A stretch of DNA of 5,101 nt. It comes from an uncultured Bacteroidales bacterium (GTDB lineage Bacteria > Bacteroidota > Bacteroidia > Bacteroidales > P3). The translations under genes and the position numbers were made by a program. Of this stretch, positions 1 through 5,101 are shown in pieces. The notes under the pieces were generated by a model that worked only from the letters and a program-made list of their open reading frames with translations, was not told the DNA's origin and searched no databases. Position 1 is the first letter of the stretch; every line of letters begins with the position of its first letter. Where the stretch lies: the NCBI GenBank assembly GCA_900319595.1, contig ONOZ01000146.1:1-5101 (forward strand). Reading direction: 5' to 3'.

Positions 1-73
1 AAGAACATCTACTGGCACTGCATCAGAAAAGATAATAATAAAATAATAATAACCAACTACACCTTACAAAACC
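1..73. other. Left-edge sequence, possible 3' tail of an upstream plus-strand gene
   Basis: No gene can be assigned here. On the plus strand two frames are open from the edge and stop early: one ends in ...LLALHQKR then TAA at 33-35, the other in ...ASEKIIIK then TAA at 44-46. Either could be the last codons of a gene whose body lies left of the window, which would then converge on mfd. The third plus frame stays open until it stops inside the hairpin at 74-111, so it is less likely. A minus-strand ATG at 8-6 is also open to the edge, so a minus-strand gene starting there is not excluded. None of these peptides is recognisable. Confidence 0.25.
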
Positions 74-78
74 TTACA
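61..78. repeat. Tandem direct repeat of ACCTTACA
   Basis: The octamer ACCTTACA occurs at 61-68 and again at 71-78, separated by AA, giving a 10-bp period. The second copy runs into the left arm of the neighbouring hairpin (TTACA at 74-78), so the first copy could offer an alternative pairing partner for TGTAA at 107-111. It may be a small local duplication. No function is evident. Confidence 0.6.
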
Positions 79-117
79 GGGAACAGTTAAAAACAATACT
101 GTTCCCTGTAACGTTTT
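74..117. terminator. Perfect 14-bp hairpin, likely (bidirectional) terminator downstream of mfd
   Basis: TTACAGGGAACAGT at 74-87 is an exact inverted repeat of ACTGTTCCCTGTAA at 98-111, with a 10-nt loop. On the plus strand the stem is followed by CGTTTTAGA. On the minus strand it is followed by GGTTTTG. Both T-tracts are short (four T), so it is a moderate rho-independent terminator in either direction. It starts 57 bp beyond the mfd stop codon, a sensible place to end the mfd transcript, and it could equally end a plus-strand gene at the left edge. A protein-binding site is the main alternative. Confidence 0.6.
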
Positions 118-167
118 AGATTAGTATAGGATTGTTTAGTTTTAGTAGCAATACAAGGAAATATATA

Positions 168-3100
168 TTATATATTATTGAATCTATCTAATATTTTCTT
201 GGCTTGATGAATGTTTTGGACGTGAGTTATAGTTAGTTGCAAAATATTTCCGTCTTCTTTCAGTTGGCAATGTTGCGGATATTGATTGATAAACAACAAG
301 ACGTTTTGAAATTTTTTACTTTCCTGACTTGCATTGTCGTCATTAACAAATGATATCTTAGAGGAAGCAAAATTTATTGTCATCTTGCTACGTTTGAGCG
401 ATATTTTGTCTATACCGAGCAAAGAAGCAATTCTTCTAATTCTAACAACTTCCAACAAATCCATAGTTGGAGCAGGAATTTTTCCAAAGCGGTCTGTAAG
501 TTCTTTTATTATATTCTCTATTTCTACCTCCTCTGTCATAGAATCCAACTCTTTATAAATCTTCAATCTCTCGGTAACATTGGTAATATAATAATCTGGT
601 ATTAGAATTTCTAAATCGGTTTCAATCAATACAGATTGCTGAGCGTTGAATGCATTTGTTGATATGGGTAAGTCGTTATTTTCTATGGCAAAGTCTTCTT
701 TGAGTTCCAATATTGCCTCGCTTAAAATCTTGTTATACATATCATAACCTACCTCAGATATAAAGCCACTTTGTTCTGCCCCCAAAATATTGCCCGCACC
801 TCTAATATCCAAATCCCTCATAGCAATAGCAAATCCGCTCCCAATAGAAGAAAACTGCTCGATAGCTTGCAAGCGTTTTTGTGCCTGCTCTGTCATAATT
901 TCTTTACTCGGGACAAGTAGATAACAATATGCTCTTAGGTTGCTTCTACCCACACGACCCCGTAATTGATGCAAATCGCTTAAACCATAATTCTGTGCAT
1001 CGTTTATAATTATGGTATTGGCAGAAGGAATATCCAACCCATTTTCTACTATTGTTGTACAAACCAATATATCATACTCTTCATTTATGAAATCTAACAT
1101 AATTTTCTCTAATTGAGAGCCTTCCATTTGTCCGTGTCCTACACAAATACGAGCATTAGGCACCAAACGTTCCAATAGATTAGCAATCTCATAAATATTT
1201 TGCACACGGTTATGTACAAAAAACACTTGCCCACCACGAGATAACTCTTTGATTATGGCATCTCTAATGACTTCTTGATTGAAAGTAGATATTTCGGTTA
1301 CAACAGGCTGGCGATTAGCAGGAGGCGTATTGATAATGGACAAATCCCTTGCTCCCATAAGTGAAAATTGCAATGTACGAGGAATAGGCGTTGCAGTAAG
1401 CGTTAGAGTATCTACATTGACTTTCATTTGACGGAGTTTTTCTTTCATGCTTACGCCAAATTTCTGCTCCTCATCTATGATAAGCAATCCCAAATCCTTA
1501 AACTCTACCTCTTTACCAACAATCTTGTGTGTCCCTATCAATATATCTATTTTTCCCTCCTTTAAATCTTTGAGTATTTCACCTTTGTCTTTTGCACTCC
1601 TAAAACGATTCAAATAATCTATCCTACAAGGCATATCTTTCAACCTATCAGAAAAAGTTTTGTAGTGCTGAAAAGCCAGAATTGTTGTAGGAACTAATAC
1701 AGCGACCTGTTTAGAATCGCAAACAGCTTTGAATGCAGCCCGAATCGCAACTTCTGTTTTGCCAAACCCTACATCACCACAAACCAATCTGTCCATAGGA
1801 TAAGGCTTTTCCATATCGTTTTTGACAGCCTTAGTTGCTTTGTATTGATCAATAGTATCTTCGTACATAAAAGAGGCTTCCAACTCGTGTTGCAAATAAC
1901 TATCCTCAGAGTATTGAAAACCTTTGCTAGCACGTCTTTGAGCGTAGAGTTTAATCAAGTCTTTTGCAATATCTTTGACCCTCTTTTTAGTTTTTTGTTT
2001 CAATTGTTGCCAAGCAGTAGACCCAAGACGATTGAGTTTTGGCTCTGTGCCCTCTTTGCCAGAATATCTGCTAATTTTGTGCAGGGCGTGAATTGAAACA
2101 TATAGTATATCATTGTTTTTGTATAATAAGCGTATTGTTTCCTGTGTCTTGCCATTATTGTTGATTTTCTCTAAACCAGCAAATTGTCCTATACCATGGT
2201 CTATATGCACCACATAATCGCCGGGTTTTAGGGTAATAAGGTCTTCAAGTGTGAGTTTTTCGTTTTCGTTGTCTGAGTTTTGAATTGTATATTTGTGATA
2301 GCGATTAAAGAGTTGATGGTCGGTAAAAAAACTTGCTTTAATCTCGTTGTCAATAAAACCTTGCGATATGTTTATATTAACATAATTGACGTTAATTATC
2401 TTATCTTGGCTAATATACTGCTCAATAATCTTTTCAATTCTATTTTGTTGCTTATCATCTTTGACAAGAAAATAATTCTTATAGCCCTCCAAAGTCAATT
2501 GTTGCAATGTATCCGCAAAAAGACTAAAATCTGCTTGAAAAGATGGTTGCTCTTGTGTAGAATGTTCTATATGAATAAGGGCAGAATTAGAATCGTTACT
2601 GTCATTTTCGTTAAAAACACTACTTTCTATGATATTAAACCCGTTTAGTTGCGTAAGAATTTCATTATTAGAAGAATAAATAGTTTCTACGCTTAAAACA
2701 GGTACATGGGTAACTTGATTATTGTAAGAGTTTATTTTTGCGTCATATTCTTTGGTTGCAAGTGAGAAATATTCCTCAACTTTTTGCAAAATTATGGACT
2801 TTTCTTTTAACCAAACAATAGTATCCTTGTCAAAGTAAGATAGAAAACTGATAGGAGCATCGTTTTTGATGTTATTTTCGCTTTGTAAATTGGAGACAAT
2901 CACACATTTATCTATATGTTCTATGCTCATTTGGGATACAATGTCAAACGTACGTATGCTCTCTACAATATCTCCTGACATTTCTATACGAGAAGGTTTT
3001 TGAGCAGAAAAGGAAAAAATATCAATAATACCGCCCCTTATAGCATATTCTCCACTTTGTGTAACAAAATCCACTCTTTGAAAATTATATTCGTCTAAAA

Positions 3101-3602
3101 TATCAATCAAATTGTCTATACTAATCTCATCTTCTTTGGTTATAGTAGTAGAATTATTTCGAATTTGTTTCTTGCTTGTAACTTTTTCGCTAATGGCCTC
3201 TGGGTAGGTAACAACTATTAGTTTTTCGCCGTTGTTTATACGATTCAAAGTTTGCAAACGTAACACTATATTAGCATTTTGTAAAGTGTCCTCAGAATAT
3301 GGTCGTTTAGTTGTTGCTGGATAAAACAAAACTGTTTTTTTTGTGTAATCTAGGTGAGTTTCATTAAACAAGGCTTCAATGTCATTTGCAAAATACGCCG
3401 CGGAATCCTTATCTGGTAGAATGCAAAGAAAAGTAGATTGTTTTATATCTTTATATGTATTTGCAACAATAAAAGCCAAAGAACTACCCGCCAAAGAATT
3501 TAACTTTACTTCGGCGTTTGCTTTGTTTTGTATATCATTTAACTCTCTTATAAGCGTTTTGTATGCGGAGTTTTGAGAGTATATGTTTGTCAAGTCATTC
3601 AT
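168..3602 (-). CDS. mfd: Transcription-repair coupling factor Mfd
   Basis: Mfd is an ATP-dependent DNA translocase that pushes or removes RNA polymerase stalled at a lesion and recruits UvrA for nucleotide excision repair of the transcribed strand. The 1144-aa length fits the family (about 1100-1200). Visible domains in order: a UvrB-like N-terminal module, with the GEYAxRGGIIDIF block at 184-196 (UvrA-binding region); a variable linker with an Asn/Asp/Ser-rich stretch at 331-340; the CarD/TRCF-type RNA polymerase interaction domain from about 457 to 525 (PGDYVVHIDHGIGQFAG); and a RecG-like SF2 motor. The motor has Walker A GDVGFGKTE (609-617, Lys615), Walker B DEEQ (710-713), TATPIPRTL (736-744), a motif V block around 849-867 and QLRGRVGRS (879-887). 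RGAGNILGAEQSG (934-946) lies in the translocation region, and a C-terminal TRCF domain spans about 985-1130. All motor motifs are intact and the frame is unbroken. The start at 3602 is the only plausible one, since the next in-frame Met is residue 208. No Shine-Dalgarno is seen, as is normal for Bacteroidota. Confidence 0.98.
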   Translation of the reverse strand: MNDLTNIYSQNSAYKTLIRELNDIQNKANAEVKLNSLAGSSLAFIVANTYKDIKQSTFLCILPDKDSAAYFANDIEALFNETHLDYTKKTVLFYPATTKRPYSEDTLQNANIVLRLQTLNRINNGEKLIVVTYPEAISEKVTSKKQIRNNSTTITKEDEISIDNLIDILDEYNFQRVDFVTQSGEYAIRGGIIDIFSFSAQKPSRIEMSGDIVESIRTFDIVSQMSIEHIDKCVIVSNLQSENNIKNDAPISFLSYFDKDTIVWLKEKSIILQKVEEYFSLATKEYDAKINSYNNQVTHVPVLSVETIYSSNNEILTQLNGFNIIESSVFNENDSNDSNSALIHIEHSTQEQPSFQADFSLFADTLQQLTLEGYKNYFLVKDDKQQNRIEKIIEQYISQDKIINVNYVNINISQGFIDNEIKASFFTDHQLFNRYHKYTIQNSDNENEKLTLEDLITLKPGDYVVHIDHGIGQFAGLEKINNNGKTQETIRLLYKNNDILYVSIHALHKISRYSGKEGTEPKLNRLGSTAWQQLKQKTKKRVKDIAKDLIKLYAQRRASKGFQYSEDSYLQHELEASFMYEDTIDQYKATKAVKNDMEKPYPMDRLVCGDVGFGKTEVAIRAAFKAVCDSKQVAVLVPTTILAFQHYKTFSDRLKDMPCRIDYLNRFRSAKDKGEILKDLKEGKIDILIGTHKIVGKEVEFKDLGLLIIDEEQKFGVSMKEKLRQMKVNVDTLTLTATPIPRTLQFSLMGARDLSIINTPPANRQPVVTEISTFNQEVIRDAIIKELSRGGQVFFVHNRVQNIYEIANLLERLVPNARICVGHGQMEGSQLEKIMLDFINEEYDILVCTTIVENGLDIPSANTIIINDAQNYGLSDLHQLRGRVGRSNLRAYCYLLVPSKEIMTEQAQKRLQAIEQFSSIGSGFAIAMRDLDIRGAGNILGAEQSGFISEVGYDMYNKILSEAILELKEDFAIENNDLPISTNAFNAQQSVLIETDLEILIPDYYITNVTERLKIYKELDSMTEEVEIENIIKELTDRFGKIPAPTMDLLEVVRIRRIASLLGIDKISLKRSKMTINFASSKISFVNDDNASQESKKFQNVLLFINQYPQHCQLKEDGNILQLTITHVQNIHQAKKILDRFNNI

Positions 3603-3610
3603 TGAGTTTG

Positions 3611-3641
3611 CAAAGATACAAATTTCTTTTTATTTAGCAAT
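3611..3641 (-). promoter_or_regulatory. Bacteroidota-type promoter of mfd
   Basis: Read on the minus strand, TATCTTTG (3618-3611) matches the Bacteroidota -7 consensus TAnnTTTG exactly. It is preceded after 19 bp by ATTG (3641-3638), a three-of-four match to the -33 TTTG element. Only 8 nt separate the -7 element from the mfd ATG. The motif carries little information in AT-rich DNA, but its position directly before the gene, together with the spacing, supports it. Confidence 0.6.
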
Positions 3642-3654
3642 AAATATATTTATT
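3639..3654. repeat. 16-bp perfect AT palindrome upstream of the mfd promoter
   Basis: AATAAATATATTTATT is its own reverse complement. It overlaps the -33 element of the proposed mfd promoter (3638-3641) and extends upstream of it. This is where an operator or an UP-like AT element could lie. Because it is pure A/T in an AT-rich region it may be chance, and no regulator is known from this sequence. Confidence 0.4.
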
Positions 3655-3690
3655 AAATTTGGAGCGGAAAAGTTAAATTTCTATAAAAAA

Positions 3691-3722
3691 TTTGGTGGTT
3701 TTAAAAAAAAAGTATAATTTTG
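3691..3722 (+). promoter_or_regulatory. Bacteroidota-type promoter of rpmB
   Basis: TTTG at 3691-3694 (-33) and TAATTTTG at 3715-3722 (-7) both match the consensus exactly, with a 20-bp spacer. The spacer contains a run of nine A (3703-3711). Transcription would start a few bases beyond 3722, giving a leader of roughly 65 nt before the rpmB ATG. This is the best promoter match in the window. Confidence 0.75.
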
Positions 3723-3746
3723 CAAACTCAAATTTACGATAATAGT

Positions 3747-3754
3747 TAGATTTG
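3747..3754 (+). promoter_or_regulatory. Possible second -7 element upstream of rpmB
   Basis: TAGATTTG matches TAnnTTTG exactly and lies 39 bp before the rpmB ATG, inside the leader made from the first promoter. The only TTTG upstream at roughly the right distance is 3719-3722, at a long spacing of 24 bp, which is itself the -7 end of the first promoter. It could be a tandem promoter or a chance match. Confidence 0.25.
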
Positions 3755-3793
3755 AAGTTGATGTAGGTAATAATTAAAAAAAAGAATAAAGAC

Positions 3794-4033
3794 ATGTCAA
3801 GAATTTGTGAAATAACAGGAAAGAGATCGCAGAATGGTAATAGAGTTTCACACTCTAACATAAAGACAAAAAGAAGATTTTATCCAAATTTGCAGGTTAA
3901 GAAATTTTATATACCTGAGGAAGACACTTGGATTACTTTGAAAGTTAGTGCTGCGGGAATGCGTACAATAAACAAGAAAGGTATTATGGCTTGTTTAGAT
4001 AACGCTTTACAAAAAGGTTACATTCAATACTAA
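3794..4033 (+). CDS. rpmB: 50S ribosomal protein L28
   Basis: L28 (bL28) is a small basic protein of the large ribosomal subunit. The 79-aa product begins MSRICEITGKRSQNGNRVSH, the typical L28 opening, in which C-x-ITGK, the Gly-Asn and the VSHS stretch are conserved. It continues with the Lys/Arg-rich KTKRRFYPNLQ segment (24-34), KKFYIPEEDTWITLKV (36-51) and the conserved INKKGI near 59-64. The C-terminus stops at KGYIQY, a few residues shorter than the roughly 80-86 aa I expect for Bacteroidota L28. No Shine-Dalgarno is present; the ATG is preceded by an A-rich stretch (A8 at 3776-3783), usual for translation starts in this phylum. It is divergent from mfd and followed 20 bp after its stop by a terminator, so it seems to be transcribed alone. 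Confidence 0.97.
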   Translation: MSRICEITGKRSQNGNRVSHSNIKTKRRFYPNLQVKKFYIPEEDTWITLKVSAAGMRTINKKGIMACLDNALQKGYIQY

Positions 4034-4053
4034 AAGAGTGATTAACGAAAAAT

Positions 4054-4098
4054 AGGTAGTGAGTAGGTGGGTATAGACTGCATACTCGCTACTTTTTT
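4054..4098 (+). terminator. Intrinsic terminator of rpmB
   Basis: GTAGTGAGTA (4056-4065) pairs with TACTCGCTAC (4083-4092) through ten base pairs including one G-U. Another A-U and G-U pair can form at the outer end using the first T residues. The stem is followed by six T (4093-4098). The loop is about 17 nt and could fold further. It lies directly after the rpmB stop and separates rpmB from the acyltransferase gene. Confidence 0.85.
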
Positions 4099-4099
4099 A

Positions 4100-4134
4100 T
4101 TTGATAAAACTTTTTTCTAATAATCTTTTGTTTG
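4100..4134 (+). promoter_or_regulatory. Weak candidate promoter for the acyltransferase gene
   Basis: TTTG at 4100-4103 could be a -33 element. Two imperfect -7 candidates follow: ATCTTTTG (4123-4130, 19-bp spacing, the TA replaced by AT) and TTTGTTTG (4127-4134, 23-bp spacing, one mismatch to TAnnTTTG). A promoter is expected here because the rpmB terminator ends at 4098, but neither match is good. Confidence 0.25.
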
Positions 4135-4141
4135 ATTTTTT

Positions 4142-5101
4142 ATGAAAAAGCGAATAGGTTTTATTGATGCTATGCGAGGTATGACAATGTTTTTGGTTGT
4201 CGTTGCTCATGTTATGACTTTCGGATTAGGTATCAATGCTGAGAAATCCATTTTGGGTAGCACCCTTATCACATTTCGTATGCCTATATTCTTTCTTATA
4301 AGTGGTTTTGTTGCATATAAATCTATTGAAAAATATACTTTATCGTTTTATTTACAATCGCTTTGGAAAAAAATACTTATTTTGATCTTGCCTACTGCTA
4401 TTTTCTTTACATTGTTATACATATCCAAAGGGCAAAATCCGATAGCTAAATTTCTATCAGATGGTTTTGTAGAATATTGGTTTATGATAGTTTTGTTAGA
4501 AATCTTTTTGATATACTTAACTCTAAATTTCTTGTTTAAGACATTCAAAGTAAGCGAAAGATTTGTAGATATTGCTTTACTTATTTTAATAGTCGTGGGG
4601 TGGTACTTGTATTTTAATAAATTCTTTTATATCAATACGGGCATAAGACGGATATTTTCCATCGGCAAATTGGTAAATTATTTTCAATATTTTGTTTTAG
4701 GACTATTGTTTCGCAAGTATTGGATGGAAGTTTATAATTTTCTAAAAAAAGATTGGTTGCAAACTTTGATGATATGTTTATTTGTCTTAGCCATGCTGGT
4801 AATTTGGCATGTGCATTGGACAAAAGCGAATATATTGTATTACAAAATACTGCATGATGTTGTCGTTAGGTATTTGGGTTTGATAGTCTTTTTTCTTATA
4901 TTCCTTAATAGCGAAACATATTTTGATACAGATAAAAGATTTTCAAAGCTTTTAAAGTTTATTGGCGAAAGGACGATGGACATATATCTTATACATTATT
5001 TCTTTTTACCCAAAAACGGAATGAATAAAGAGTTTGCAAATGCGATGTTCAACTTCTTTGAAGTAAATCATAATATAGCCTTAGAGATTGTAACTGTGAT
5101 A
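4142..5101 (+). CDS. Acyltransferase 3 family membrane protein, 3' end beyond window
   Basis: The reading frame is open for 320 codons to the last base of the window, so the C-terminus is missing from view. It is a hydrophobic multi-pass protein of the Acyl_transf_3 family (PF01757), integral inner-membrane enzymes that mostly move acetyl or other acyl groups onto sugars of surface polysaccharides, lipopolysaccharide or related molecules. Family hallmarks: FIDAMRGMTMFLVVVAHV at 7-24 with conserved Arg12 and His23; FRMPIFFLISGF at 45-56; EYWFMIVLLE at 111-120; YFVLGLLF at 183-190; and the late FIGERTMDIYLIHYF at 273-287 with His285. Likely membrane helices lie near 13-30, 42-58, 75-94, 112-131, 142-158, 178-190, 206-222, 240-256 and 278-290. 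The ATG at 4142 is the first after an in-frame TGA at 4133-4135; no Shine-Dalgarno is seen. The acceptor cannot be deduced, since no glycan gene is visible nearby. Most of the expected family length is present. Confidence 0.9.
   Translation, partial: MKKRIGFIDAMRGMTMFLVVVAHVMTFGLGINAEKSILGSTLITFRMPIFFLISGFVAYKSIEKYTLSFYLQSLWKKILILILPTAIFFTLLYISKGQNPIAKFLSDGFVEYWFMIVLLEIFLIYLTLNFLFKTFKVSERFVDIALLILIVVGWYLYFNKFFYINTGIRRIFSIGKLVNYFQYFVLGLLFRKYWMEVYNFLKKDWLQTLMICLFVLAMLVIWHVHWTKANILYYKILHDVVVRYLGLIVFFLIFLNSETYFDTDKRFSKLLKFIGERTMDIYLIHYFFLPKNGMNKEFANAMFNFFEVNHNIALEIVTVI

Larger units (their letters stand above)
3602..3731. repeat. 13-bp inverted repeat marking the two divergent promoters
   Basis: TTGAGTTTGCAAA at 3602-3614 is the exact reverse complement of TTTGCAAACTCAA at 3719-3731; the arms are 104 bp apart. 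Each arm contains the end of one promoter's -7 element (TTTG) plus the first 9 nt after it, so mfd and rpmB share the same sequence around their transcription starts in opposite orientation. Each arm includes the 8-bp palindrome TTTGCAAA. The identity stops sharply at both ends. Confidence 0.7.

Noticed and set aside
160..176. AT palindrome AATATATA-T-TATATATT spanning the mfd stop codon
   Set aside because: It is a simple alternating A/T run with very weak pairing and no T-tract; it is unlikely to be a terminator or operator.
1845..2648. Open frames on the plus strand opposite mfd (1845-2096 and 2280-2648; also 334-558 and 3379-3576)
   Set aside because: They lie wholly inside the intact, well-conserved mfd gene on the other strand, show no recognisable domain, and their hydrophobic and low-complexity content is what antisense of AT-rich coding DNA gives.
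3729..3736. Minus-strand TAAATTTG, an exact -7 consensus match that could start mfd further upstream
   Set aside because: No TTTG-like -33 element lies at a suitable distance, it is 127 bp from the mfd start, and the TAnnTTTG motif is frequent by chance in such AT-rich sequence.
3673..3861. Minus-strand open frame of 62 codons across the rpmB promoter and the start of rpmB
   Set aside because: It overlaps a strong promoter and the conserved 5' end of rpmB. Its product is Phe/Lys/Ile-rich with no domain, consistent with chance in AT-rich DNA.
4348..4823. Minus-strand open frames at 4348-4548 and 4632-4823
   Set aside because: Both are antisense to the acyltransferase frame, which carries clear family motifs through the same interval.
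1..5101. tRNA, rRNA, CRISPR array, insertion sequence, attachment site or other mobile element
   Set aside because: No cloverleaf, no regularly spaced repeats, no transposase or integrase motifs and no terminal inverted repeats with target duplications were seen; coding is accounted for by mfd, rpmB and the acyltransferase.

Overview
The window looks like ordinary chromosomal DNA from an AT-rich member of the Bacteroidota, probably Bacteroidales-like. The evidence is threefold. The intergenic regions carry the phylum's unusual promoter signature (TTTG, about 19-21 bp, then TAnnTTTG). No gene start has a Shine-Dalgarno sequence. The ribosomal protein L28 is of the Bacteroidota type. I cannot name a genus from sequence alone.

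Layout. Bases 1-167 are a left-edge intergenic stretch holding a perfect 14-bp inverted repeat that probably works as a terminator, possibly for two convergent genes. Bases 168-3602 (minus strand) hold a complete, intact mfd gene for the transcription-repair coupling factor (1144 aa). Bases 3603-3793 are a divergent control region with a minus-strand promoter for mfd and a plus-strand promoter for rpmB. The two promoters share an identical 13-bp element in opposite orientation. Bases 3794-4033 (plus strand) are rpmB, ribosomal protein L28 (79 aa), followed by an intrinsic terminator at 4054-4098. From 4142 to the window end (plus strand) runs a membrane acyltransferase of the Acyl_transf_3 family. 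It has 320 codons with no stop before the right edge, so it is a 3'-truncated view of a gene and not necessarily a broken gene.

The three genes are housekeeping or cell-surface functions that need not share a pathway: DNA repair coupled to transcription (Mfd), translation (L28) and, by family, O-acylation of a surface glycan or similar substrate. Each appears to be its own transcription unit: mfd and rpmB are divergent, and rpmB is separated from the acyltransferase by a terminator.

I found no convincing novel system. The points most worth checking are in the 191-bp mfd/rpmB control region: the shared 13-bp promoter element, a nearly leaderless mfd transcript, an A9 tract inside the rpmB promoter spacer, and a 16-bp palindrome against the mfd -33 element. 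The isolation of rpmB from its usual Bacteroidota partner rpmG is also notable.
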